Assembly: GCA_046597455.1 (NCBI GenBank)
Contig: JBKJKJ010000086.1
Span: forward strand, 1 to 17,426
Length of the DNA stretch: 17,426 nt
Source: JAQGMV01 sp046597455
Lineage (GTDB): Bacteria > Pseudomonadota > Gammaproteobacteria > Burkholderiales > SG8-41
Direction: 5' to 3'
Below, piece after piece: positions 1 through 7,858 of the stretch. Position 1 is the first letter of the stretch. Every line of letters begins with the position of its first letter. The position numbers and the translations under genes are program-made. The notes under the pieces were generated by a model. That model ran no database searches, was not told where the DNA came from, and saw nothing but the letters and a program-made list of their open reading frames with translations.

Positions 1-956
1 AGTACTTCGCCTTCGAGACACGGGGCCGCGCCCCCTTCCCGCGTCGCCCGCACGTTTTCCGGACGAATCGACAACACCGCGGAAGCACCTTCGATCAGCC
101 CCTCGCCCAGGCGGCACGGCAGCTGGACGGGCTCATTCCCGTGATCGACCGAAAACTCACCGTAGCCCGGCGTGGTCACGCGCGTGACGCGCCCTTCGAG
201 CAGGTTGGCCACGCCGATGAAGTTGCTGACGTGGCGGTTCACGGGTCGGGCGTAAATGTCCTGCGGGCCGCCTTTCTGCTCGATGCGGCCCTTGCTCATG
301 ACAATGATCTCGTCGTTCATCACCAGCGCCTCGGCCTGATCGTGAGTCACGTACACGGAGGTGATGCCCACTTCGCGCTGGATGCGCTTTAACTCGACGC
401 GCATCTGCTCGCGCAGTTTCAGGTCGAGATTCGAAAGCGGCTCGTCGAACAGCAGCAGCCGCGGCCGGAATACGATCGCCCGCGCCAGCGCGGCGCGCTG
501 CTGCTGCCCGCCGGAGAGCTGGGTCGCGAGCTTGGACGCCATGTCGCCCAGTCCCACCAGCCGCAGCACGGCGTCGACACGCTCGTCGATCTCGGCGCGG
601 TCGACCTTGCGGATCTCCAGCGGGTAAGCCACGTTCTGCGCCACCGTCATGTGAGGCCAGATCGCATAGCTCTGGAACACCATGCCGATGTCGCGCTTCT
701 CCGGCGGCATGAACTGGCCGGTGGCGGCCGAGCTGTAGATCACATCGTCGACACGTATTTCACCGGCATCGAGGTGGTGCAGCCCCGCAATGCACATGAG
801 GGTCGTCGTCTTGCCGCAGCCGGACGGGCCCAGCAGGGTGAGAAAGCCGCCTTTATGTATGCCGAAGGAAACATCGTCCACTGCCCGGTCGTTGCCGAAG
901 CGTTTGACGAGGCCGCTCACTTCGAGATACGGCGCGGGAAGAGTGTCCTGGACCAT
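1..956 (-). CDS. ABC transporter ATP-binding protein (FbpC/PotA-type), 3' end missing
   Basis: This is the ATP-hydrolysing subunit of the importer encoded with the next two genes; it would sit on the cytoplasmic face of the fused permease. From the ATG at 956 the reading frame stays open to the window edge, giving about 318 residues of a family that is usually about 350-370 long. Visible motifs are Walker A GPSGCGKTTT (about residues 43-52), a Q-loop FQSYAIWPHMTV, the signature LSGGQQQR (about 145), Walker B LLLFDEPLSNLD (about 165-175) and the switch histidine in VTHDQAEA. A TOBE-type C-terminal region with IRPENVR lies near the edge. It starts 20 bp after the permease stop, so the genes are almost certainly cotranscribed. 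The ribosome binding site is weak (GGAG). The family is clear but the substrate is not: this subfamily serves iron, spermidine/putrescine, thiamine and other importers. Confidence 0.95.
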   Translation of the reverse strand, partial: MVQDTLPAPYLEVSGLVKRFGNDRAVDDVSFGIHKGGFLTLLGPSGCGKTTTLMCIAGLHHLDAGEIRVDDVIYSSAATGQFMPPEKRDIGMVFQSYAIWPHMTVAQNVAYPLEIRKVDRAEIDERVDAVLRLVGLGDMASKLATQLSGGQQQRAALARAIVFRPRLLLFDEPLSNLDLKLREQMRVELKRIQREVGITSVYVTHDQAEALVMNDEIIVMSKGRIEQKGGPQDIYARPVNRHVSNFIGVANLLEGRVTRVTTPGYGEFSVDHGNEPVQLPCRLGEGLIEGASAVLSIRPENVRATREGGAAPCLEGEV

Positions 957-976
957 GGGCGGGGCTCCGGTTTGGG

Positions 977-2731
977 TCAGGCGGTGAGCGCTTCGCGCCC
1001 CGCCAGCCGGCGGAACAGGACGACGCAGCCGAGCAGGATGACGCTCTGGGCGATCGACAGCGCTGCGGTGAGCGGCTCGTTTTCGAAATTCGAAAGGTAG
1101 TAGACGCCGACGGAAAGCGTTTCCGTACCCGTGGAATACAGGATGATCGAGATCGACAGCTCCCGCAGGAAGATGATGAACAGCAGCACCCAGCCCGCGA
1201 AAATGCCCGGTTTGAGCAGCGGCAGCGTCACGCGTTTCAACGTAGTGAACCACGATGCGCCGGCCATGCGCGAGCTCTGGTCGAGCTCCTCCGAGATCGC
1301 CATCATGATCGAGGAGATGTTGCGCTGCCCGTACGGGAAGAAACGCGTGATGTAGCCCAGGAGCAGTATCCACAACGTCGCGTAAATCGGGGTCTGGATG
1401 TAGACGATGAGCACGCCCATCGCCAGCACGATGCCCGGAAAGCCGATCGGCACAACGCACAGGAGGTCCAGTATCCTCGACCCGTAACCCTTGGTGCGGT
1501 GAATCATGTAGCTCACCGGTATCGCCAGCGCCATCGCGATGGTCGCGCCTGCGAAGGCGAGGAGGAGGCTGTTCCAGATGCCGTTGGTTGCGGCCTCGAT
1601 ATGGTCGCCCCGCCACCAGAAAAGCACACGCTCGTAGTTGTGAAAGGTCAGATCGGCGGGAATGATCCTGCCCTGCCATACGGGATGCAGACTGACAATG
1701 AGCAATCCGAGCAGGGGAATGACGACCGCGAACAGAACGAAGCTCAGGTTCACGCCCAGCGCGAGCCATTTCCATCTCCCCAGATCGACGACGTTGGGGC
1801 GAAAACCCTTACCCGTCACGGTGGTGAACGCACGGGGTGCGATGATGCGTTGTTGCACCCACACCAGTATCCCCGTGATGACGCCGAGCGTCATGCTCAT
1901 CGCCGCGCCCATGTAGTAATTCGCGTCGTCGCCTACCGCCTTGGAAAAGATCTGGGTGGTGAGGGTCTCCCAGCCGTACGGCGTTCCGAGCTTGAAGGGC
2001 ACGCCGAACTCCCCGGCGCTGGTGACGAAGACGATGATCGCGCCCGACAGGATGCCGGGCAGCACCAGCGGCAGCGTGACCGTGAGCGTGGTGCGCAGCA
2101 GCCCCGCACCCGTAGTGCGCGCACTGTCCTCGAGTGACGGATCCATGCGGCGCAGCGAGCCGACCACGAATAGATAGATGAGCGGGGTAAAGAAGATTCC
2201 GGTCACCCAGATGATGCCGTAGATGTTGTCGACATTGAGGATGGCGCCCTCGAAGCCGAAAAGGTCGCGCGCCCAGATGTTGAGCAGCCCGATCTTGGGC
2301 GACGCCAGGTCGTGCCACGCGATGGCGCCGACGAAAGGACTGAGAAAAAACGGAATCAGGTTGAGCGGTTCGAGCTTTTCACGCCAGGGGCAGTTGGTGC
2401 GCGCGTTGATCCACGCCAGCGAGACGCCGAACACCGTGGCGATCAGCGTGGAGCCGGTGCTGATCAACAGCGTGTTGACGAAAGCCTTGGCGATGAGGCG
2501 GTCTTCGAACATCGCCCGGTAATTGCCGAACCCCCAATGCGAGCTGAACCCGAATCCATCGAGCACCCGGAAGCTGCTCACGATCAGCGCGGCCAGCGGC
2601 AGGAGCACCACGACGGCGATGAGGATACTCGCCACAATGGTGGAGACCGACTCCTGGGTGAAAAAACCACGGAAGCGACCGGCCGTGGCCGGCGCAGCCT
2701 CCTCGTTGCGGAGCGCGGCTTCTGTATTCAT
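977..2731 (-). CDS. Fused double-domain ABC transporter permease (FbpB/ThiP-like)
   Basis: This 584-residue inner-membrane permease forms the translocation channel of the importer. It holds two homologous halves of about six membrane segments each, so one polypeptide probably replaces the usual permease dimer, as in FbpB and ThiP. Each half carries the EAA coupling loop that contacts the ATPase: EDSARTTGAG followed by LPLVLPGI in the first half, and DQSSRMAGAS followed by LPLLKPGI in the second. The N-terminus is a cytoplasmic tail of about 30 residues before the first helix. A G-rich ribosome binding site lies just upstream of the ATG. The gene lies 82 bp after the binding-protein gene and 20 bp before the ATPase gene, the usual binding protein-permease-ATPase order. 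Iron(III) is the commonest substrate for this architecture, but that is inference from family only. Confidence 0.95.
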   Translation of the reverse strand: MNTEAALRNEEAAPATAGRFRGFFTQESVSTIVASILIAVVVLLPLAALIVSSFRVLDGFGFSSHWGFGNYRAMFEDRLIAKAFVNTLLISTGSTLIATVFGVSLAWINARTNCPWREKLEPLNLIPFFLSPFVGAIAWHDLASPKIGLLNIWARDLFGFEGAILNVDNIYGIIWVTGIFFTPLIYLFVVGSLRRMDPSLEDSARTTGAGLLRTTLTVTLPLVLPGILSGAIIVFVTSAGEFGVPFKLGTPYGWETLTTQIFSKAVGDDANYYMGAAMSMTLGVITGILVWVQQRIIAPRAFTTVTGKGFRPNVVDLGRWKWLALGVNLSFVLFAVVIPLLGLLIVSLHPVWQGRIIPADLTFHNYERVLFWWRGDHIEAATNGIWNSLLLAFAGATIAMALAIPVSYMIHRTKGYGSRILDLLCVVPIGFPGIVLAMGVLIVYIQTPIYATLWILLLGYITRFFPYGQRNISSIMMAISEELDQSSRMAGASWFTTLKRVTLPLLKPGIFAGWVLLFIIFLRELSISIILYSTGTETLSVGVYYLSNFENEPLTAALSIAQSVILLGCVVLFRRLAGREALTA

Positions 2732-2813
2732 GGGTCATCCCCCTTTCCTGCCGGCCGGCCCGCATCCCCGCGAGCCGGCGACCTTCACCTCGATCGACGA
2801 GCTGCCCTCAGCC

Positions 2814-3929
2814 CTATTTGAATTTCTCGACCCACTCGTCCCGCACCGGCTTGAATTGTTTCTGGGCGGCAATCCAGTCCTTCAGGCCGATGAGCTTGTG
2901 CTTGCTCAGGTCGAGGAGGTAGGGTTTCGCTACTGCCGGAGGCTGGTAACCCTTCATGAAACTGTTGACCGCTTCGCCGACCACCACCACGTCGGTGCCT
3001 GCCTTGGTGAGCAGAAACTCGATCAGCAGCCTGCCGGCGTTGGGATGCGGCGCCCCTTTCAGTACTGCGGCCTGGTTGCCCAGCATGACCTGCCCTTCCT
3101 TGTAGGAGCCGATCTTGAGGATCTTCGCGAGCTCGGGCTTCTTGAGTATGTTCTGGTAGACGCGCCCCGACAGATTCCACATATCCAGCGGCCGCTGACA
3201 CGTGATCACCATCTGCATCTTGGGCTCGGTACGAAACTCGATGATGGGATCGGTCGCCTTCAGCTTGGTCCACATGCCCTTCATGTCGATGCCCGCGTCC
3301 CTCAGCGCGATGTCCGTATTGGTGTAAGTGAAGCTCTTGGTGATGTCGGACGCGATCGTCTTGCCTTTCAGACTCGGCTGCACCACGTCGGCATAGGATT
3401 CCACCTTGAAATTCTCCATGCCGGGACAGGAGCTGTTCCAGACGGGCTGGAACGTATAGGCAAGCGGCACCACGACATAGGGGTAGCTGAAGTACTGCCC
3501 CGCCTGTTTCGCAAGCTCGACGTGGTTCTTCCAGTTGCCGCTGTCGAGTTTTTCGAAAGCGCCGCGCTTGGCCGCCGCATCGAAAAATCCCGGCGCGCTC
3601 ACCATGATGACGTCCGCGGTAAACCGGTTCGCCTGGATCTCCTGGCGCACCTGGGCCACGACCTGGCCGGTGCCCTTGCGCAGATTGTTGAACTGGAAAT
3701 CGCTACCGAGCCCGTAATACTTGATGAAAGCCGGGCCCAGCTTGTTGGCGGTCTCGTCACTGAACAGGGGATTGATGATCGTGACGCCGCCTTCTTTCTT
3801 GGCAAGCTCGATGAGTGCCTTCTCCTGCGCAGTAAAGTCGGCCGCCATCGCCAGTGTGGTTACAGCGAAAAAGCCGGCGACCAGCGCAGAGCTGACGCGT
3901 GCAGCATGACACACAGCACTGTGTTTCAT
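2814..3929 (-). CDS. Periplasmic extracellular solute-binding protein of the ABC importer
   Basis: First gene of the importer operon; the protein captures the substrate in the periplasm and delivers it to the fused permease. I place the start at the second of two in-frame ATGs: AGGAGG (3936-3941) lies 6 nt before the ATG at 3929, but directly abuts the ATG at 3935, which is too close. The product is then 371 residues. A signal peptide is evident: MKHS, a hydrophobic stretch SALVAGFFAVTTLAMA, then cleavage before ADFT. The mature protein looks like the iron(III)/family 1 binding-protein group, including KGAPHPNAGRLLIEFLL near the C-terminus, a segment typical of the FbpA/AfuA-like clade. Two cysteines, in NSSCPG and ITCQRP, could form a periplasmic disulfide. 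I cannot identify the metal ligands of true FbpA proteins with confidence, so the substrate is open (iron, a polyamine, or an organic anion). Confidence 0.93.
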   Translation of the reverse strand: MKHSAVCHAARVSSALVAGFFAVTTLAMAADFTAQEKALIELAKKEGGVTIINPLFSDETANKLGPAFIKYYGLGSDFQFNNLRKGTGQVVAQVRQEIQANRFTADVIMVSAPGFFDAAAKRGAFEKLDSGNWKNHVELAKQAGQYFSYPYVVVPLAYTFQPVWNSSCPGMENFKVESYADVVQPSLKGKTIASDITKSFTYTNTDIALRDAGIDMKGMWTKLKATDPIIEFRTEPKMQMVITCQRPLDMWNLSGRVYQNILKKPELAKILKIGSYKEGQVMLGNQAAVLKGAPHPNAGRLLIEFLLTKAGTDVVVVGEAVNSFMKGYQPPAVAKPYLLDLSKHKLIGLKDWIAAQKQFKPVRDEWVEKFK

Positions 3930-3938
3930 GACCATCCT

Positions 3939-3950
3939 CCTGTTAACAGG
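3939..3950. promoter_or_regulatory. Perfect 12-bp palindrome overlapping the binding-protein ribosome binding site
   Basis: CCTGTTAACAGG reads identically on both strands. Its arm nearer the gene includes the first bases of the AGGAGG ribosome binding site. As DNA it could be a dimer-binding operator. As RNA it could form a 4-bp stem with a TTAA loop that partly masks the ribosome binding site. The palindrome is directly visible; the function is inferred. Confidence 0.45.
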
Positions 3951-3958
3951 ACTAATCC

Positions 3959-3997
3959 CGATAGTGGACGTCGATAGTGCACGTCAATCGTGGACGT
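3959..3997. repeat. Three tandem 13-bp direct repeats upstream of the ABC importer operon
   Basis: The three units are CGATAGTGGACGT, CGATAGTGCACGT and CAATCGTGGACGT on the plus strand, with exactly 13-bp periodicity and no gap; the second differs from the first at one position and the third at two. They end 30 bp upstream of the binding-protein start. A possible minus-strand promoter lies inside them, with a -35-like TTGACG at 3982-3987 and a poor -10-like TATCGG at 3958-3963. The arrangement suggests an activator or repressor array controlling the importer. The regulator is unknown and none is encoded nearby. Confidence 0.6.
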
Positions 3998-4305
3998 TTA
4001 GACCGCCGGCTGCAACCTTGAACGCAACTCCATGCCTGCGCCGTTTCGTTTTTTTATTGCTGAAGTGAGTGAGACGGGATTCATCCGACCGAGTTCAACA
4101 TGCGTTCGCCGACCACCGCACGCAGCGCCCAACGAACAGTGTCGGCCAGTCATGACATGACCATGCTTTGCTGCGACGCGCCAGTCTCGACCGTTGACCC
4201 TGCTCCTGACCTGAAGCACCACACGGCGCGGCTGGCCTTTGTGCGCGGCGCCGGCGGCATCAATGAGAAGACAGGGGAATCGGATACCGGAATGCTTCGC
4301 GATAA
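3998..4305. other. Non-coding stretch with no convincing gene
   Basis: This lies between the divergent ABC operon and pilU. Short open frames on both strands have no recognisable protein features and no good ribosome binding site, so I do not call them. An A/T-rich tract at about 4047-4058 (a run of T on plus) could bend DNA upstream of the importer promoter. Otherwise I see nothing in it. Confidence 0.5.
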
Positions 4306-4362
4306 CCGACGACACGCCGGTACCGAACCTTGTAAGCGTGGCGCACTGCGGTGTGTCGTCGG
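4306..4362. promoter_or_regulatory. Long inverted repeat (14-bp arms) in the region upstream of pilU
   Basis: The arms are 4306-4319 (CCGACGACACGCCG) and 4349-4362 (CGGTGTGTCGTCGG). They pair along 14 positions with a single G-T mismatch, which would be a G-U pair in RNA; the loop is 29 nt. No run of T follows on either strand, so it is not a classical intrinsic terminator. It could be an operator, part of a structured leader or small RNA, or an extragenic repeat. A shorter competing pairing exists: TACCGG at 4285-4290 with CCGGTA at 4317-4322. Confidence 0.5.
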
Positions 4363-4433
4363 CACTCGCGCGCTATTGTTTGATACGATCGGGCCGGCCC
4401 GGTGGCTTCCCCGCTGCGGGCCGCCTCATCACG

Positions 4434-4467
4434 CCGCCGGCGCAGCTAACTCCGATCGCGCCGGCGG
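4434..4467 (+). promoter_or_regulatory. GC-rich hairpin in the pilU leader
   Basis: Perfect 10-bp inverted repeat: CCGCCGGCGC at 4434-4443 and GCGCCGGCGG at 4458-4467, with a 14-nt loop. It ends 16 nt before the pilU ribosome binding site AAGGAAG (4484-4490). If transcribed, the stem would be very stable and could affect translation or transcript stability. No T-tract follows, so a plain terminator is unlikely. Confidence 0.5.
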
Positions 4468-4493
4468 AATCCCTGTCACCAACAAGGAAGCAC

Positions 4494-5747
4494 ATGTCCG
4501 ATCTTACGGAAGAGCAGGCCCGCACCTACATGCACAAGCTTCTGGCCGCCATGAGCCAGGCGGGCGGCTCCGACCTTTTCATCTCGCACGATTTCCCGCC
4601 CAGCATGAAAACCCACGGCACGATGCGGCCGCTCGCGAGCCAGAAGCTCACCGGTGAAGTGACCGGCAAGCTCGCGCACGCCATGATGAACGAGCGCCAG
4701 CGTCAGGAATTCGCCAAGGAGCTCGAGTGCAACTTCGCGGTTTCGATTCCCGGCGTGTCGCGCTTTCGGGTCAACGTCTACGTCCAGCAGCAGCACGTCG
4801 GCATGGTAATACGCACCATCGCCTCGGAAATCCCCAACTTCGACAAGCTCGCCCTGCCCCCGGTCCTGAAGGAAGTCGTCATGAGCAAGCGCGGCCTCGT
4901 GCTCGTCGTCGGCGGCACGGGTTCGGGCAAGTCCACCTCGCTCGCGGCCCTGATCGATCATCGCAACAGCATTTCTGCGGGGCACATCATCACCGTCGAG
5001 GATCCCGTCGAGTACGTCCACCAGTCCAAGCAGTCACTGGTGACGCATCGCGAAGTCGGGGTGGACACGCACTCGTGGCACCACGCGCTCAAGAACACAC
5101 TGCGCCAGGCACCCGACGTCATCCTGATCGGCGAGATCCGCGATGCCGAGACCATGGAGCACGCCATCACCTTCGCCGAGACCGGCCACCTGTGCCTGGG
5201 CACGCTACACTCGAACAATGCGAACCAGACGCTGGATCGGATCGTCAACTTCTTCCCCGACGAGCGACGCAACCAGCTGCTGATGGATCTTTCGGCCAAC
5301 CTGCGGGCGATCATATCCCAGCGGCTGGTTCGAACCGTCGACGGCGAAGGACGCAAGGCGGCTGTGGAAATCCTGATGAACACGCCGACGATCTCCGAGC
5401 GCATTTTCAAAGGCGAGTTTCACGAGCTCAAGGCGATCATGACGAAGTCGCGGGAGCTGGGCATGCGCACATTCGACTGGGCGCTGTTCGAGCTTTACAA
5501 CGAAGGCCACATTTCCTACGAGGAAGCGTTGCGCAACGCCGATTCGGCAAACGAGCTGCGACTGAACATCAAGTTGAAAAGCGAACGCGGCGAGCCCGAG
5601 TCGGCAGCCGGCCTGACGCTCTCGTTCGACAAGGCGCTCTCGCCCGAAGAGATCGAGAAGCAAAGAGAGGAAGAGCTGCGCAAGCAGCATGAGCGAAAGC
5701 GGCAGCTCGAGGACGAGCATATGCAGAAGCTGAGAGAGACGAAGTAG
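4494..5747 (+). CDS. pilU: Type IV pilus retraction ATPase PilU
   Basis: A 417-residue hexameric cytoplasmic ATPase of the PilT/PilU family, which powers pilus retraction in twitching motility; PilU normally assists PilT. The start at 4494 has AAGGAAG 3-9 nt upstream. The frame is open further upstream, but that part has no family similarity. Visible motifs are Walker A GGTGSGKST (140-148), an Asp box around TVEDPVEYVH, Walker B VILIGEIRD (209-217), and the His box AETGHLCLGTLHSNNA. Where PilT has its AIRNLIRE motif, this protein reads TPTISERIFKGEF, which supports PilU. After about residue 370 comes a tail very rich in Glu, Lys and Arg (SPEEIEKQREEELRKQHERK and onward) that is probably helical. 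No pilT or other pilus gene is in the window, although pilT and pilU are often neighbours in related bacteria. Confidence 0.93.
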   Translation: MSDLTEEQARTYMHKLLAAMSQAGGSDLFISHDFPPSMKTHGTMRPLASQKLTGEVTGKLAHAMMNERQRQEFAKELECNFAVSIPGVSRFRVNVYVQQQHVGMVIRTIASEIPNFDKLALPPVLKEVVMSKRGLVLVVGGTGSGKSTSLAALIDHRNSISAGHIITVEDPVEYVHQSKQSLVTHREVGVDTHSWHHALKNTLRQAPDVILIGEIRDAETMEHAITFAETGHLCLGTLHSNNANQTLDRIVNFFPDERRNQLLMDLSANLRAIISQRLVRTVDGEGRKAAVEILMNTPTISERIFKGEFHELKAIMTKSRELGMRTFDWALFELYNEGHISYEEALRNADSANELRLNIKLKSERGEPESAAGLTLSFDKALSPEEIEKQREEELRKQHERKRQLEDEHMQKLRETK

Positions 5748-5791
5748 GCCGCCACGCAATGCCTCCATCAGAACCGGTGCAAGGAAACCCG

Positions 5792-6217
5792 ATGCTCCAA
5801 CGAAAGACATTCTGGCTGCGTGCCCTGGCACTTGCCGTCCTGCTCGCGGTACTCGGCGCGTGGGTCTGGATAGAAGCGACGCCCCCTGTGCGTGTGGCGC
5901 CGGCGGCCGGACAGGCGATCGCGATCGACAGATCTGCGGGTGCGCAGGGCGAGCGCAAGGCTGTGATCGACAAGCTTTTGGCAGACGGGCTCGTGCGCCG
6001 CATCGATCCCCCGCGCAGCAGCACGCTGCGCGCGACGCTGCGCCCACCTTTCTACGCGCTGGACGACGAGGCGCGGCGCAAGCACGCGGACTTGATCTAC
6101 CGCTATTATTTCGACGGCACGAATGTCAACGACACGGTCATACTGCGCGACTCGCGCCACGGGAACGAGGTCGGCACGTACAACCCGTACAAAGGCGGGT
6201 TGAACATGTACAAGTGA
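5792..6217 (+). CDS. Small membrane-anchored protein of unknown function
   Basis: I do not recognise this family. The start at 5792 has an AAGGAAA ribosome binding site 6 nt upstream; an in-frame ATG at 5759 has none. The product is 141 residues. Residues about 7-25 (FWLRALALAVLLAVLGAWVW) form one membrane anchor or uncleaved signal; there is no lipobox. The rest would be exported and contains RPPFYALDDEARRKHADLIY, followed by YYFDGTNVNDTVILRDSRHG and a C-terminus ending YKGGLNMYK, rich in Tyr, Asn and Asp. It starts 44 bp after pilU, without a visible terminator between them, so cotranscription is plausible. It ends 3 bp from the convergent gene on the other strand. A pilus-related role is possible from position alone; the sequence does not show it. 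Confidence 0.75.
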   Translation: MLQRKTFWLRALALAVLLAVLGAWVWIEATPPVRVAPAAGQAIAIDRSAGAQGERKAVIDKLLADGLVRRIDPPRSSTLRATLRPPFYALDDEARRKHADLIYRYYFDGTNVNDTVILRDSRHGNEVGTYNPYKGGLNMYK

Positions 6218-6220
6218 TTT

Positions 6221-7858
6221 TCATTTTCCGAGCGCGCGTCGCGGGAACTGCTCGCTTTCAGTGAACTGGGTGGTGTCCACGGTCTGCCGCTTTACCGATG
6301 CGGCAGGGCCGCGCCAGCCCAGGCTCACATAGACCAGGTACGGCGCCGGCGGCCCCCCCAGCGTAGAACCATATTCGGTTTCGAGCCATCCCCTTTCATA
6401 ACCGAACGCGTATAGCAGCGTGGCGAAAATGTTCACGTGGGAAGCCCTGTCACGCAGGCGATCGCCATTGCCCAGGAGGTCACGCAGCGCGGGCACAGCC
6501 GTCATGGCGGCAAGCGGCACGGAGTACTCGACGTCGCTCGGGTCCGGATTGCAGTGTGTCGAGCGCCGCGTCAAATCCTGCCCGTGGTCCGAGGTGTAGA
6601 TCAGAAGCGTGTTCGGGAAATCCGCGTCGCTCGTCGCACGCGCGAAAAAGCCGTTGCTCGCGTAGCTCACCGCCAACGCATATTTTTCATCACGCGGTGC
6701 ATCGGCCGGCAGCCGCCCTTCCGGATAATTCATCTCGTACGGGAAGTGGATGCCCCTTTTTACGACGTATACGAAATCCGGCCCCGCCCGGCCAAGGATT
6801 GCGTTGATTGTTGCGGCGATCTGCGAATCGCTGTCGACGCCGTCGCTGGCCGGGATGAATTCGTCGATGAGCGAGAATTCCCCGGTGCCGACGTAGTTCT
6901 GCAATTCGCCTTTTGACTGCCCGTCGATCAGTGTGGTGCGATAACCCGCGGCCCTCGCGTACGCCCATATCGTCGGGTTCGTCCGCGGATCGTAGCCGGG
7001 CCGCCCCACGCGCGTTTTCTCCACGCCCCAGCGCAGCAGTGCATTGCTCGCTGCGCTGCAATTGGCAATCGACGCGGCTTCGCCGAAATCCACGGTGTCG
7101 GACCCGGCAATCGTCGGCTCGATGATGCGCCTGTAAATGGAGTACGTGACACTCTCATCGACGACGAGCACAACCTTGCGTGCGAGCGGGGCGCGCGCCG
7201 GCGCTGCGGAGACCCGCCGCAGCTGCGGCGGTGTCGCGAACAATGCGGGCAGGCCGAAGACGAAAACATTCGTCTCCGCCATCATCTGCGGCGGCTGCAG
7301 GACGATCGCCGACGCATGAAACGTGAGGAACGCCGTGCCTGCCAGCAGCGCGCTGCGCCCGCGCGCGAGGCGGCCCGCGAACGGTTGGCGACGGCGCACG
7401 GCCACGCGCAGCGCGAGCAACACCCCGAGCAGCGCTGCAGCTTTCACTATGGCCCACAGGATCTCCGGCCCGAACTCCGCCCCCGCGTTGCCGAGTTGGC
7501 CCATCTCCTGGGGCAGCCATTCCATGACGTCGACCGAAATCGGCCGCTTGCTGATCACGACATACGCGTAGTTGGTCGAGAGCGACACGAAAAAGATCAG
7601 CGACGCAGGGACCAGCAACCAGCGTGGGGCGGTAGCGATGAAAGCAACAAACACCACGAAACCGCACAGCAGCCAGCCGAAGTAGATCACCGACTTGTAA
7701 ACCTCCCGCTCGTCGAGATGATCGATGAGATCCTTGATCATCAGCTGATTCATCGCCATGTACGCAGAGAGCGCGATTGCGGCGCACGCGATGATCGGCA
7801 CGAGCATGCGCATGCCCTGCCCCTCGATCTCGACCTTCTTCCTTTGCTGGAGCGTCAT
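6221..7858 (-). CDS. Membrane phosphoethanolamine transferase-like / sulfatase-fold protein
   Basis: Five membrane segments in the N-terminal 190 residues (about 18-36, 56-76, 80-101, 132-152, 169-187) precede a periplasmic alkaline-phosphatase-fold domain, the layout of EptA/MCR-type enzymes that move phosphoethanolamine onto lipid A or other envelope glycans. Likely metal ligands are visible: E235 in VVDES, D424 and H425 in YTSDHGQ, H435 in STHCNP, and H371 in RGIHFPY. The nucleophile region reads IANCSAASNALL (264-275). The threonine found after Cys-Gly in EptA/MCR is an alanine here, so S268 or S271 may serve instead. The ATG at 7858 sits in an 8-bp tandem repeat and lacks a good ribosome binding site. 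An alternative ATG at 7816 (residue 15) has GAGGGG 6 nt upstream and would give 531 residues. The exact substrate is unknown. Confidence 0.85.
   Translation of the reverse strand: MTLQQRKKVEIEGQGMRMLVPIIACAAIALSAYMAMNQLMIKDLIDHLDEREVYKSVIYFGWLLCGFVVFVAFIATAPRWLLVPASLIFFVSLSTNYAYVVISKRPISVDVMEWLPQEMGQLGNAGAEFGPEILWAIVKAAALLGVLLALRVAVRRRQPFAGRLARGRSALLAGTAFLTFHASAIVLQPPQMMAETNVFVFGLPALFATPPQLRRVSAAPARAPLARKVVLVVDESVTYSIYRRIIEPTIAGSDTVDFGEAASIANCSAASNALLRWGVEKTRVGRPGYDPRTNPTIWAYARAAGYRTTLIDGQSKGELQNYVGTGEFSLIDEFIPASDGVDSDSQIAATINAILGRAGPDFVYVVKRGIHFPYEMNYPEGRLPADAPRDEKYALAVSYASNGFFARATSDADFPNTLLIYTSDHGQDLTRRSTHCNPDPSDVEYSVPLAAMTAVPALRDLLGNGDRLRDRASHVNIFATLLYAFGYERGWLETEYGSTLGGPPAPYLVYVSLGWRGPAASVKRQTVDTTQFTESEQFPRRALGK

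Noticed and set aside
2523..3977. Long plus-strand open frame (484 codons) antisense to the binding protein and the start of the permease
   Set aside because: It has no recognisable domain and overlaps two well supported minus-strand genes. In GC-rich DNA such antisense frames arise from codon bias.
3998..4315. Minus-strand 105-codon open frame in the ABC/pilU intergenic region
   Set aside because: GTG start, no ribosome binding site, no family similarity visible, and it overlaps the inverted repeat arms.
5759..5791. Upstream ATG extending the small membrane protein
   Set aside because: No ribosome binding site near 5759, whereas the ATG at 5792 has AAGGAAA 6 nt upstream and gives a clean membrane-anchor N-terminus.
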